A stretch of DNA of 64,000 nt from Craspedostauros australis (GCA_026770025.1 JAMXDE010000009.1:2579001-2643000), one strand, 5' to 3'. Counted from the stretch's first letter, positions 20,888 through 31,955 are shown. Made by a program: numbers and translations. The notes: generated from the sequence alone by a model not told the origin.

Positions 20888-23800
20888 CATTGCCTGGACA
20901 GATGGTCGCGTACCAACCACCAATCGATCACACTGCCCAAATCATGGCAGTACTCCGTACCGACCCCAGATCCCCGATTACCTTCAGCACTCTCGCTACA
21001 ATCCTCTTCCGTGGAGGCCTGACCCACATCAACACGGTCCATCAGGTCAGCATCACATCCATGTTGAACGAATGCCTGGAGAAGATGGCAAACGACCGTC
21101 ACCGTGATCACGCGTTCAGCGATGCCAGTGGGTATCATGAATGAAGCTCACCTGCCGCCATCTTGGGCGGCTGCATGAACCACACTACGATTAGCTTTCT
21201 TGCTTTCAGTCAACTCACATTCCGATGTGAGATGAAGGGGAGTAAAAGAGCTAAACTAGTATCCACCTTAGTGAGAGACACTACAAATCACTCGACTCTA
21301 TTGCAATCCAGTAGATCGAATGCTTGCCTCGTCCGCACCCACATTTGGGGACCAACCCAGATCATTGAAGCAGATCTTTGGCAACCCATGTCAGGAAAGT
21401 TGAAGGGTTCTGATAACCAAGTCACTGATCCCTCCGCCCCGCCAAAGCGCCGACGCATGAACAAGAGCAAACACTGTGAGGATGACGCCCCACGGAACGC
21501 GCATCAACGCCCATCACCTAGCAATCAACTCGGAGAATGGATCCTTCCCACGGTACTCAAGCTACGTGACCTGTACGCCAAGTCTTTTAGAGCAACATCG
21601 GAGATCCACCCCAAGGCGAAGAACCATAGCAATAACACTCATAATCCGCATGTTTCTTCACCATCTACCAGTATTCTCAATTGACTACTTGTGGAACAGA
21701 AGACTCTCGTCCGGACCCGCTTGCCAATCAAGCCTCTACAGCCAACAACAGCTAACAAGACTCCAAGCCATTATGTTTAGGCTCTATTCGCAATTACGGC
21801 CTATAACCACTCGGAATGTACCCACCGGGGACCATACCATAGCCCACCATGGTTGGTTTGTTCGCGCATTGATCATTTGTATGCAGGTCTCGCAGGGCAC
21901 AATGGGACAGCCAGCGACTTCGGTATGCTGTCACTATCAAACCATTTCCTACCCTTTAATCCACTTTCAGCCACCACCCCCCCCCCCCCCCCCCCCCCCC
22001 CCCCCACTGTATTCCAGATGATTTCTTTATGATGAACGCTTGATCACTCTCTCATGCCATCTGGGTGCCCTCTCATCCCACTCTATCATAGTGTTTTCCA
22101 TGCGTATAGAGCCTATTTTCACAAAATTACATACATTTCGTTCATACAAAGTCCATAATTTCAACAAGCGCACATGGTAGTCACTATGCGCAAAAAACAA
22201 TGTTACAATTGAAGATATTTCGCTATCATTGTTTCTACCTTGTAAGTTTAACGCGATACTACATAAGCGCTAATCGGATGAGTATAGAGGCCTCATTGTC
22301 GGACTGGATCGTACCGTGTAATTTGCACTGTGTTGCTTGTTTGGTCATGAGTGCGATTCTCAAAGACATATTGTGTCAATTCGATAAAATGGATGTCACG
22401 CCAGTCGACTTTTCCAATGCAACCCCAAACTGCAAAAACCAGAGTCTCTCACAGGTTGTGCTCATGATTAAACAATTTCCCTCTCCGACAGGTCATTAAT
22501 TTGGGACTAACTAAGGAAGAGCCTGCGGGTACTACGGATCGGTCATCGAAAATCCGAAGTACCATGGATGGGAGACACCATTTCATTTTCGAAGTTGATT
22601 TTGCGAAAAAACGATTCAGAATGAATTCTACAGAATTGAAACGTGAACTCACGAGACTAATGGCAAAGTAGTCTAATGAGTCGAATATCAAACTGTCTTA
22701 TTTATCCACGACTAATCCAAGTACCGGACGGTACTGCCCAAACGTGATCCAGCGACAGTGAATGTTTGAGGTCGCGAAGTGTGTTTTGGTGATGTCTGTT
22801 CCTAGCGGGGCTCGCTTTCTGTGCGCATCTTCGATTGATGTTGTGCAATTGGGCTTCGAGGCCCACCCTTCACCTCGTAAAACCACTCCATGACAGAGCT
22901 GGTGGGGGAGTGGTCCTCGGTCACCCTTCGCGTTTTGCCCGCGCTTGTTCCCAGGGCAAGGATGAATCCAGGGTACCTCCAGGATCGACGAGTGTTCTGG
23001 GTTCGGCCTGGGCCGTCTACTGTTGGCCAAGAGGACAGAACGCCGAAAATTGCATTCCGTTCGTGTTCTCCGACGTCCTAATGTCGTATTCGTGTTCCGC
23101 AACGTTCTTATTCCCAAATTGGAAGACGCCCCGTGGTACCCCTTCATGAAGCAGGATCCTCTCTCACCGCAACAACACCCAACGATCAATGAAGTATAGT
23201 AGTACGCTTTTCAGGTTTTCGGCTGGTTCACTTTTCTGTCTCGACGCTGTGTTTTGAGTCCCAGTATATTGAGTTACGAGTTCGCAACGTCAAAATCCGG
23301 CAATATGTAGGGTGTTCCAGTCACATTGGAAACCAAGATGATGATGTGAATGGAATACATAACAAACATGTCACAACAGAATAGAAGTAGCACAATGACA
23401 GCCTCTCATAAGTACGTATGTACGATGACAATAGTATCATGAGTATGTCAAGTCTTGGGTACAGGCGATGACTACATGAATAGTTCCTGGGGCCAGAGTG
23501 TTTCTCTCGTCTGAGCACGATTCCGGTGAAGGGGCGTGGTGTATGTTGTATCTGTGTAGCAGAAGTCGCAGCCGTGAGGGTGCTTTGTCCTCCTCCGGTT
23601 GGAGACCTGAGCTGGTGTCGGTGGTTGCAGCATCACGGGCATCTCGCACACTCATGGCACATCGAACACGCAACACACTCGCGATATTCGCAGGAATCAC
23701 TTCGTTGCCTTCGAAATCGACACAAAAGTCTCACAAAACAAATCAATCATCAGATTGGAAACGCCAGAAACCAGCAATCAACTAACAACTAACAACTAAC

Positions 23801-24717
23801 AACTAACAACTGACAACTGACAACCAACAGGGCATTGGAAGTAGACGACAAACCTCCCTGAGGCCGCAACGAAGAGAAACAACTCAAAAGGTATGTGCAC
23901 ATCATGAAGAAAGGGGGATGGAAGCCTGGCTGATGCATGAAGAAGAATCGACAACTCACATGCACAGACGAGCACGCACAGACGCACACCGACAAAACGG
24001 AGACTGCATTCATTTGCAAAACCGACGACAAGACGCACGCGAACCACGGATAGCGTCGCAGATGATGCGGCAGCACGCACCAACGCGCAAGATGCAAGAT
24101 ACCTACGAGTATGAGCACCATACCTACTATATGGTCCAGTCAATCTTCGCGGCTCGTTATGCAGCAGTGCTGCGGCGCCTGTCGGTGGCGACTATCTCGT
24201 TCAGGATGCCTCATGTCATGCCAATGCCAGACGTGCACCACTCCACATCAAGGTGTTCAAATCCCGCACCTCCTCCAAGCCGAATTAACTCGTGCTGCTC
24301 TTTGCCATAACCATCTTTCCTTCTTTCCCCTTCCCTTCGCACACGCAACTAATGCCTCCTGTGTGTGCAATCTTGACGTGATCGAATCTTCACGATGCTG
24401 TGTCGATTGATGGATATCGTTGATCTTCATTGATTGCCGTCGTTGTCTTTGCTCGCCACCACGTATTGCGTCATTTCACACCAACAATTCGGCACACACA
24501 AACGAACACATCACTGCAACGTTCACAATCGTTGCCGTTCTTTGTGGGACGAAACTCGCCGCCAAACTTATGCCTGATGCTTGCATTGCCAATCTCAACC
24601 CATACGTGATCTGTACCAACCCATTCTTGTGGCACGTACGCATACCTGTTCGCGTACAAATGCGCCCACCGTACAGAACCAAACAGTGTCACGACGACGA
24701 CGAAGACAACAGCAAAG
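20888..24717. other. Gene-poor interval with short open frames and a poly-C run
   Basis: Short frames at 20899-21144, 21163-21684 (+, 173 codons) and 22698-23189 (-, 163 codons) have no motif that I recognise and could be relics of mobile DNA. The stretch 22050-22700 is AT-rich. A run of 29 C lies at 21977-22005. A tandem CTAACAA/CTGACAA microrepeat spans about 23780-23828. Just after it, at 23831-23890, is a stretch bounded by CAACAG and GTATGTG that could be a small non-coding leader exon of the gene at 24718. This last point is an inference from splice-like signals only. Confidence 0.4.
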
Positions 24718-27651
24718 ATGCTCTACACGAAGGCAGCCTTCGCGTCCTTTCTCGCTCTCGCCGAGACGGCAACGGTCCACGCCGTGCTCCGCGGCAACAG
24801 GACTCCCGTGGATCCAACCGAGAAACTCCACATGATGATGACGAAGACCCGCATCCTCAAGAACGCTGACAGCGACGTGAAAAACACCAAGGGCAACAAG
24901 AACAACCGAGTGCCACCCACTGAAAACCCGGCTGGTGCAGAAACAGCCGCGCCAACCGCATTGCCGACTGCCTCACCGACTGCCTCGCCGACCTCCCAGC
25001 CCACTCGCCTGCCAACATCCAAACCATCAGCTGCCCCAGCCGTCTTCGATTCTACCATCGAAGTTGTTTGCAAGCCGGATGGCACCACCACCCTCTCACT
25101 ACAAGAGGCAAGCGCTAAGACCATCATTTGCGATGCGAACAAGCCATCCTGCCGCGAAGCCATCAGCGCCGTCAAACAATCCGAGCAGCTACAGAACTTC
25201 TTCGCATGCGCAGGAGATCTTGGCGAAGGAGCTGCACGCAAGCTCTTTACCAAGTACGCATCCAGCGACATCCTTTCTGGCCAATTGACCCTGGTCGCTG
25301 CGACCAACCCGCTCCTCGTCACCGAGCGAGCGGATGTCATGAACGCAGCATGCGCGGTCATCGCGGCGATGCAATCGCCTGCCGTCGCAGATCCATGCTG
25401 CCAAGGATCCTCGGGATGCACCTCAGTCACTGGTTCCGCCTCCAACTCCCCTCCATTCATGACCGTTGCGGTCACTGCATGCACCGGCGACAGCGCCTGC
25501 AAGGATATGGGTCCCAATCCCCTCATCCTCGATTCCTCCTGCACTGGCGCGAGTGCATGTGAGTTGATGAATGAGAATGAGATCAATCCCTTCATCACAG
25601 GAGTCGCCTTCGTTGGTGAGATGGCATGCACCACCCCTCAATCTTGTGAGGGAGTGGGACGCCGCTCTCATGGCGATGTTACCATCCAGACCGGTGCATG
25701 CATTGGATCCGACGCGTGCAATGCAGCTGGTCGCCGTGTGAAGCAATCAGCACCATCATATCGCTTCCGCAGCCACATCGACATCGGGGCGAATGCGTGC
25801 GTTGGCGTCAACGCCTGCAAAGATGCCCATTCCACTGTCAACTATGGCACTGCTGGCAAATCGGCAGGCAGCCTGACCATTGGTGCTGGTGGCTGTGCCG
25901 CCGATGGGTCATGCGAGAAGATGGGGTTCAGTGAGAAGATGAGAACCGACCTCGTCGTCCCTCCTGGTGGATGTGGCAGTGTCAAAGGCTGCAGAGGATG
26001 TATGACGAAGACGGAGTGCGACTCCGACGAAGTTTACATCATCAGCGATGTTGATGGGGCCTGTCCAAAGGGAGGCAACGACACCAACAACAATCCCACT
26101 GGTGACAAGGTGGATGAGTATTGCATTGGCAAGGACACCTTGCCCACAGACTCTCCAACCTTTTCCCCCACCCCTTTCCCAACACCTCTCACGCCAGCCC
26201 CTACATCAGCCCCCACTGCTCCAACTGCTTTGCCGACATCTGTGCCGACCAGCGCACCAACGAGCATGCCAACTTCGGCACCGACCAGCGCACCAACGAG
26301 CGCGCCAACTTCGGCACCGACCTCGGCCCCCACTGCTTCGCCGACATCTGCGCCGACTGGCGCACCAACTTCAGCACCGACGAGCGCTCCAACAAGCGCC
26401 CCGACTTCGGCTCCAACTTCAGCACCAACATCGGCTCCTACCTCGGCACCAACGAGCGCACCAACTTCGGCACCGACCTCGGCCCCCACTGCTTCGCCGG
26501 CATCTGCGCCGACTGGCGCACCAACTTCAGCACCGACGAGCGCTCCAACAAGCGCCCCGACTTCGGCTCCAACTTCAGCACCAACATCGGCTCCTACCTC
26601 GGCACCGACGAGCGCACCAACATCAGCTCCGACTTCGGCACCGACCAGCGCCCCAACTGCCCTGACATTCCTGTCTGCTCTCGGAACACCAGGCACAACC
26701 GCGGGAATGACCCTTCTCTCCATTATCCGAAACAAAGCTGATCTCCTTGGGATCTTCGAAAACCAGGTAAGCATTGCTGACGGCGTCGCTCTCTTCAATA
26801 CCATCAGTGGAAAGACCGGTGTCCTCGATGTCTTCAGTGCGGCCGCCGCTGCTACCGGTGAGATGTTCACGGGAACCGATGTTGATGCCAGGGCTTGGTG
26901 TGGGATGGCAGGACGCACATGCTGCACCGGAACCAAAGCCTGCTCCTGGACCGGCATCGCGTCTATTGCATCCAACAGTTGCATTGGGGGCAATGCCTGC
27001 AAAAGCATCGAGCCCCAGTCCATGATCTTCCAGGGATCCTGCCGCTCTGGCAGTTATTCATGCTCCAACTTCAACTTCAACTCTGGAAGTGACAAGGCCT
27101 CCATCATTGGGCCAGGGTCGTGCACTGGAAAAGCAGCATGCGAACGCTTTGCACGACATTCCAACGGCGACGCCATTATTGGCGCAGGATCATGCGCTGC
27201 GAGAAGTGCCTGCTATGGCATGGGTTCTGGGCCAGCAGACTACGCGACCGCCACACCCACCCAGGGCAACGGCGGTGTTGACAACAAGCGTGTATCCAAC
27301 ACTATTGTGGGAGCCGGATCCTGTGTCAAACAACAATCGTGCGCGGACATCAACGCCTACTACTTCGATTTTTTCGATTTCTCCAGCGTCAACCAGTTTG
27401 AGGGAGACACAATTGTCGGTGATGGTACTTGCGTGCCGGCGAAATCCTGCATCCGCATGGGCTACGGCGAATACTTTACCGCCGACATCATTCTCTCCAG
27501 CAACGTGTGCAACCGTACCCCCGTCAGGAGCAACGCCAACTGTAACCGATGCCGAACCTATGTCAGTGAGCGCAACGCCTGCAATGATCCCACCGCTGTC
27601 TTGAGCATTGCCTCTGGCAGCTCTTGCCCAAGATGCACCAAAGCGGCCTGA
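24718..27651 (+). CDS. Secreted 977-residue protein with two Cys-module arrays joined by a SAPT linker
   Basis: I do not recognise a named family. Residues 1-22 form a signal peptide (MLYTKAAFASFLALAETATVHA). A short Pro/Thr-rich stretch (about 80-105) leads to a helical domain and a first array of Cys modules of the form C-x5-C ending in G or similar, such as CTGDSACKDMG, CIGSDACNAAG and CVGVNACKDAH. A Ser/Ala/Pro/Thr linker (about 490-650) is built of SAPT units. A second helical domain and a second array of the same modules follow (CIGGNACKSIE, CTGKAACERFA, CVKQQSCADIN, CVPAKSCIRMG), with about seven modules in each half. Met 1 follows a run of purines and no intron is needed. Such modules and linkers are familiar in diatom secreted proteins of unknown function. 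I infer a cell-surface or extracellular role. Confidence 0.85.
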   Translation: MLYTKAAFASFLALAETATVHAVLRGNRTPVDPTEKLHMMMTKTRILKNADSDVKNTKGNKNNRVPPTENPAGAETAAPTALPTASPTASPTSQPTRLPTSKPSAAPAVFDSTIEVVCKPDGTTTLSLQEASAKTIICDANKPSCREAISAVKQSEQLQNFFACAGDLGEGAARKLFTKYASSDILSGQLTLVAATNPLLVTERADVMNAACAVIAAMQSPAVADPCCQGSSGCTSVTGSASNSPPFMTVAVTACTGDSACKDMGPNPLILDSSCTGASACELMNENEINPFITGVAFVGEMACTTPQSCEGVGRRSHGDVTIQTGACIGSDACNAAGRRVKQSAPSYRFRSHIDIGANACVGVNACKDAHSTVNYGTAGKSAGSLTIGAGGCAADGSCEKMGFSEKMRTDLVVPPGGCGSVKGCRGCMTKTECDSDEVYIISDVDGACPKGGNDTNNNPTGDKVDEYCIGKDTLPTDSPTFSPTPFPTPLTPAPTSAPTAPTALPTSVPTSAPTSMPTSAPTSAPTSAPTSAPTSAPTASPTSAPTGAPTSAPTSAPTSAPTSAPTSAPTSAPTSAPTSAPTSAPTSAPTASPASAPTGAPTSAPTSAPTSAPTSAPTSAPTSAPTSAPTSAPTSAPTSAPTSAPTALTFLSALGTPGTTAGMTLLSIIRNKADLLGIFENQVSIADGVALFNTISGKTGVLDVFSAAAAATGEMFTGTDVDARAWCGMAGRTCCTGTKACSWTGIASIASNSCIGGNACKSIEPQSMIFQGSCRSGSYSCSNFNFNSGSDKASIIGPGSCTGKAACERFARHSNGDAIIGAGSCAARSACYGMGSGPADYATATPTQGNGGVDNKRVSNTIVGAGSCVKQQSCADINAYYFDFFDFSSVNQFEGDTIVGDGTCVPAKSCIRMGYGEYFTADIILSSNVCNRTPVRSNANCNRCRTYVSERNACNDPTAVLSIASGSSCPRCTKAA
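26200..26665 (+). repeat. SAPT-coding tandem repeat with a 156-bp higher-order unit
   Basis: The 12-bp unit encodes Ser-Ala-Pro-Thr with synonymous variation. A block from 26326 recurs from 26482 almost unchanged, giving a 52-residue higher-order period in two copies. Both start at the marker ACTGCTTCGCCG and pass through the single Gly-Ala-Pro-Thr unit. This indicates a recent segmental duplication inside the array. Confidence 0.85.
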
Positions 27652-28149
27652 GGGAGCAGGGACACGCGGCAAAATGTCGAGTATGACAAAAAACATTCAC
27701 TAAATAGGAACGACAGTTTCAGTGACTGTTGATATTAAAACGGTCATTACGACTAAATTGATAATCTCATGCTGTCATGTGTCATTGGAGGGGTTCGAGT
27801 GGCTATTTTTTGGCATGGCCAGCGACTCCAGCCAATCAAATGGCTTAGACTTTATCACTGGCACGAGCAAGCCACCCCATTGAAGGGTGAATTCAGGGGA
27901 GTTTGGGTCATTTCTCCCGAGCCTTGTTGCCTGGGGTTCTCATTTGGAACCGTGTGACGCAAATGATCTGTTCCATGTCGGATCGATTCTCGTCGTGAGC
28001 GCTGATAGAGGCGGTGGGATTGCGTGGGTGGTTTCGCACGAGGATTTGTGGAACTTCGTTAGGATTCGGGCGTAGTCAACGCGAATCGGTGGAGGATGCC
28101 TCGTGAATCTGCCGGCTTCGAGATAGCCGTGTAATGCAGTTCAAGAGAG
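27652..28149. other. 3' flank of the Cys-module gene
   Basis: Only short frames without coding character occur here. The 3' untranslated region of the upstream gene is expected in the first part. Confidence 0.4.
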
Positions 28150-28647
28150 GTGTACTGATTGAAGAGTTGTTACTGTAACGAGTAGTAGTAGATTGCTTTG
28201 TAGCTAATCCTTGTCTGTTTATTATGTGTTAGCTTATATTGTTGGTAGGGTGAAGAAACGATGCCACACAACTTGGTGAGACCCTGCACTGATGTACTTG
28301 GTTCAGCGCTTGAGGGTAGACGACCATTACAGTTCCTTGCTCTCCACACACATAGACACACTGCAGCGTAGGTCATGACACCTGATAGTGACGGTCATGA
28401 AGCAGTGGATGTGGCTGGAGCTGGTCCTCGGATTCCATTGCTCGAGTTGAAGCAGGTTGGATACACACGTCAAGACTGCGGCAGTGGTGCAGTAGTCATC
28501 AGCATGAAGGGAATCGAGGTATGTTGTAGTAAAAGGATCTGAGGAGCATATAGTTCCCAAGGTGAGGTGTGAGTCAGGTTGGTTATGCTTGAGTCATGAT
28601 GGACTCATGAATGGAGGAGAGAAAGGAGGAGAAAAGATTTGGTGGTC
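28150..28647 (+). repeat. Dispersed repeat family 2, copy b
   Basis: The copy starts near GAGTTGTTACTGTAACGAG and shares ordered landmarks with 3938-4440 and with the reverse of 51380-51870. These include GTGAAGAAACGATG, CCTGCACTGATG, GTTGAAGCAGGTTGGAT, AAGGGAATCGAG and AAGGATCTGAGGAGCATA. It abuts a fragment of the element A LTR directly. Confidence 0.7.
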
Positions 28648-29440
28648 TGTTGAGATGTACATGTGAGTATATGTCAAGATGTGCGTGTATATGTGCATCG
28701 TTCATCCGTTATTCTCTCACACGCACTTGGACGGTACAACTACATTTGTGTCAATAGTATGATGTGATTCGTCAGAATTACAGGGGAAATGGAACACACG
28801 AAAATGAGCAAGATTTCTGGAGGAAATTTGCAATCGACGATTTCTGAGAGAATTAGAACATCGTCCGTCCATCCATCAATGGTACCAAGAGAATCTCGAG
28901 GTACTTCCCAACTAAACCTCAGATGACGATGTCATCTGACAGGCTGCTGCATCACCAATGGAACATGACATCTGGAGAGCAGAAGGATGCCTACTGACGT
29001 CGACAGGATGGCATCGTGTCACCATGTCAACATCTGTCTCCAAGTCAGAGCAGGAGGCGAAGATCCGATGACCCATGAAGATCATGGATACAGGAGATGA
29101 ACTTCAAATGGTAAGTACTCATGGAGTAGGAACCAGTACTGAATGAACAAAGTGTCGAATGCGGAGTACGCATTCAACACGGAGTATTGTGTAGCACGAA
29201 CACACAATGCTGAGACAGAGAGAGAGAGAGAATATGAAGAGTAGCGAGAGAGGATCTCGCGTACCGACTCATAGTCGGAGACCGAATCTACGAGACAAGT
29301 CAAACGTGCCAAGATCATCGGGCAAGAGAGAGGACACCAAGAGGATCAGAGTCTCAACATAATGAAATAGCAAACAGAATGACTATCAACAACACCGTCT
29401 TCCACTATCATAGGCTTCCAACCATGGAACTTGCCAACAA
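28648..29440 (+). repeat. Diverged partial LTR of the element A family, opposite orientation to element A
   Basis: The sequence starts TGTTGAGATGTACATGTGAG, the reverse complement of the LTR end. It follows the whole LTR in reverse (TCATAGTCGGAGACCGAATC, GAATCTCGAGGTACTTCCC) to about CTTGCCAACA at 29440. The last 100 bp or so of the LTR are missing. It is more diverged than the copies at 4564 and 19330. Confidence 0.8.
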
Positions 29441-30694
29441 GAACCTCAGCCACCATGAGCTTGAGGCAAAGCCGCAGTGCAGCACTGACGGAGGCAGAAA
29501 AATTGCCTGTCCGCCAAGGCAGAAAGTCCCACTTCATGGGCATAGTTTTGATTCCAGAGGCATTGATGTCATGGAGAGTCTGCGAAGGCAAAGTGACAAG
29601 ATAGCCATCATTGCCATTTTCATCTCTGTTACTGTTGTCATCTCCATTGCTCGTGCTGTCAATATTGAAGCCCACACTTCCATTGTTATCATTGTCGGAG
29701 TTGGTGTTGGCATTGTTGTGGTTGTCATTGTTGTTGCTGGTGTTGTCATTGCCACTGTTGAGGCATGCATGAAGGCCAGTGGCAACACCAATCAAGGATT
29801 GGTTTGGCACAACTGAAATATGTCAAGGTGGACTCTGGGACACTTGATGGATGTCACCATTGGCAGGTGCTGTGGTTGGCTGTGGATTTGGGCCCTGTGT
29901 TGCATTGTAAATGCTGCATGCACCAGTGCTGACACCCTGCCCATTGTTTGCATTGATGATGATGATGCTGTCCATCACTGGAGTGGAAGTTGATTGAGTG
30001 TGCTGCTGTTGGTTTTGTGAATTGTTTGCATTGATGATGCTGTCCATCACTGGGGTGGAAGTTGATCGAGTGCGCTGCTGTTGGTTTTGTGAGAAACTGG
30101 AAAGAAGGCATGCTTCAATTGTGTTTTGCCAGAGCAGAAGAAGTAAGTGTCATTGCAATGTTGGCATGTTGAAGTGTGGGATGGACAGATTGCATGTGCA
30201 AGTTGAACATGTGCTGATGTGGAGGAAGATGGGGAAGTGATGTGTGTGATGGGAAGACCAGTGGAGTGGCGATGGAGAAACGACGAGGTTGTGAATGTTG
30301 TTGGCGAGTGTCAACAGGCAACAGTGAATGCAACCGAAATTGCGGAACAGGTGTGTGCGAGTGCCTGGAAAACATCAACCCACGATGACAGCAAATGCAA
30401 AATCACAGCAACGGTGCGACACGACAAGGAGGGTGGCGCTCGACGCATGATGATTGTTTGTTCAATTCCCACAACTGCAGCGATTATTATAAATTTAAGA
30501 CATGAGTCATGTCATGAGTCGAGATGGCCAGCGCAAGAGGATTTGAAAAAAAACGGCTTTGCGTAAAGTGTATTTGAGAGAGTCCGTTGAGTCGCCGCTT
30601 GCGCCCGGACGCAAGCCATGTAGGCCAGCACCAGGCCAAAATCATTAGGGCTATTTACTTGTGCTCGATTTCGTGATGTGATTTTGGCAAATTG
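29441..30694. other. Low-complexity region with a 75-bp tandem repeat; possible Asn/Gln-rich gene on the minus strand
   Basis: A unit of about 75 bp (CTGTCCATCACTGG followed by GTGGAAGTTGAT and TGCTGCTGTTGGTTTTGTGA) occurs twice between 29946 and 30098. On the minus strand it reads as Asn/Gln/Ser-rich peptide (NSQNQQQHTQSTSTPVMDS). A neighbouring minus frame at 29810-29346 is rich in Asn and Asp. A multi-exon Asn/Gln-rich protein is possible, but no domain supports it and the region could be non-coding. Confidence 0.35.
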
Positions 30695-30791
30695 CAGTCC
30701 ACTATCAACACGAATGTAGTTGTACCGTCCGTACATGATTGTAAGAGAATAACGGATGAACGATGCACATACACACATGTACATCCTGACA
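30695..30791 (-). repeat. Short terminal fragment of an element A-type LTR
   Basis: About 100 bp match the last part of the LTR (CACGAATGTAGTTGTACCGTCC, then GAGAATAACGGATGAACGATGCACATA and GTACATC-TGACA), as at 20776-20887. Confidence 0.75.
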
Positions 30792-31175
30792 GTCATCATG
30801 TAAATATCTCTGGGTCACGAAGGGATAATCAGCTACGAATCAAGGGTCAAGATAATAGACGGGGACGTGGAAGAGAGCGTCCCTACTCGCAGTACGCTTT
30901 GGGTCTCCACCCTTCAACATTCATGGGAGATGTTCTGTGCCGCTGGTACAAAGGGGTGGAAAGTCGTATTTGTTGGACTATTGAAGGTACTATGGTGTTC
31001 TACAATCACTTCAGCATCAAGCGATTTGTACCCTGATTGCCTTGTGTGAAGGAGGAGGTCATCATCGCATGTGTACGCCGCCTGCTACAGCCAGTCTTGT
31101 TGCGTTGGGCATGACGCCGCGATGCATGCTGAGCTTTTTGGACCAATTCCTGCACTCCGCAACAGAGTTGCATGT
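30792..31175. other. Intergenic region
   Basis: I see no coding frame with support. The 3' end of the minus-strand CIA30-like gene lies at the right edge. Confidence 0.4.
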
Positions 31176-31955
31176 TTAGCAAGTCCCACCGACGGCCTTG
31201 ATGGAATAGAGATCGACCGAGAAATCTCCCATCAGGCCTTGCGCCCAAATCGCTATTCCCATGATCTCATCCAACGCATGCGCAGGTGGGCAAACCTGAG
31301 GGTCTTCGGAGCACTTCGTTGTGATCTCACCCGTCACAGTGGTCCAGCGGTTGCTGAAGTCGGTGAATGGAACAGTGACTGTGTATTTGTCGGTTCCGGG
31401 CGCGCTGATCTGAGCGTGATAATCCCCAGTAGGAATATAGAACGCGCCCCATTCGGCAGCATCGAAATCTCCTGCTTGATGCACTTTGATATCGCCCTCT
31501 GCTGTTGAGACTAGCACATTTGCCAAGCCGATGTAGTATCTGTACCCCGCAATGAGTGGTTGCAGGGTGACCTCGAGGCCCATGCAGCCAGCAAGTCTTG
31601 GAAATGTGTCTCTTGCGAAAACAAGTGCAAATGGATCTCCACGAATGGTCTCAAACTCGTGGGTCACCTCGTTGAAGGAGTGCTGGACCTCGTTGCTCGG
31701 GCCAAGGCCACCCTCAAACACGACTTTTCCACCTCTTTCTGTAAGAACCGTTTTGTGCTTGTCCTGTGTTGAATACTCCGAAGTATCCATTACGTCCCAG
31801 TTGTGGATAGGTCTACCGAAATCCTCTAGTACGACATCCGCGTTGGTGGCAACGGGCATGGCCGTGAGGACGGCAGCGACGGCTGAAGAAATGGAGACCT
31901 TCGTGGTGTTGGTGATATGCTGCTGATGCTCTGATCGTGATCTCTCGTGGTGCAA
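31176..31955 (-). CDS. CIA30-like jelly-roll domain protein with N-terminal signal sequence
   Basis: The frame codes 259 residues. The first 19 are polar, followed by a hydrophobic stretch (VSISSAVAAVLTAMPVATNA) that ends like a signal peptidase site before DVVLEDFGRP. The mature part has the look of the CIA30/NADH:ubiquinone oxidoreductase intermediate-associated fold: an N-terminal VVLEDFG-WDVMDTS strand, a central GDYHAQI-TVTVPFTDF segment and a C-terminal DEIMGIAIWAQGLMGDFSVDLYSIKAV, close to the family's closing strand. Members act in complex I assembly or as secreted carbohydrate-associated domains. The signal-like N-terminus favours the secretory pathway here. Start choice is uncertain, because the polar leader before the hydrophobic core is unusual and an upstream exon is possible. 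Confidence 0.65.
   Translation of the reverse strand: MHHERSRSEHQQHITNTTKVSISSAVAAVLTAMPVATNADVVLEDFGRPIHNWDVMDTSEYSTQDKHKTVLTERGGKVVFEGGLGPSNEVQHSFNEVTHEFETIRGDPFALVFARDTFPRLAGCMGLEVTLQPLIAGYRYYIGLANVLVSTAEGDIKVHQAGDFDAAEWGAFYIPTGDYHAQISAPGTDKYTVTVPFTDFSNRWTTVTGEITTKCSEDPQVCPPAHALDEIMGIAIWAQGLMGDFSVDLYSIKAVGGTC

Noticed and set aside
22698-23189. 163-codon minus-strand frame in gene-poor DNA
   Set aside because: No motif, no matching neighbour exon and a composition typical of chance frames. It may be a relic of mobile DNA but cannot be called a gene.
26034-27023. 329-codon minus-strand frame rich in Val, Gly and Ala
   Set aside because: It is the antisense shadow of the SAPT repeat array and the second Cys array. 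Its composition follows from the 12-bp repeat.
27780-27810. GGTTCGA-like B-box as a possible tRNA
   Set aside because: No cloverleaf stems, A box or anticodon arm could be paired around it. No convincing tRNA was found by eye in the window.
29379-29816. 145-codon plus-strand frame with a Val/Ile-rich membrane-like stretch
   Set aside because: The hydrophobic run is the reverse reading of an Asn/Asp-rich GTTGTC-type repeat, and the frame begins inside an LTR fragment.
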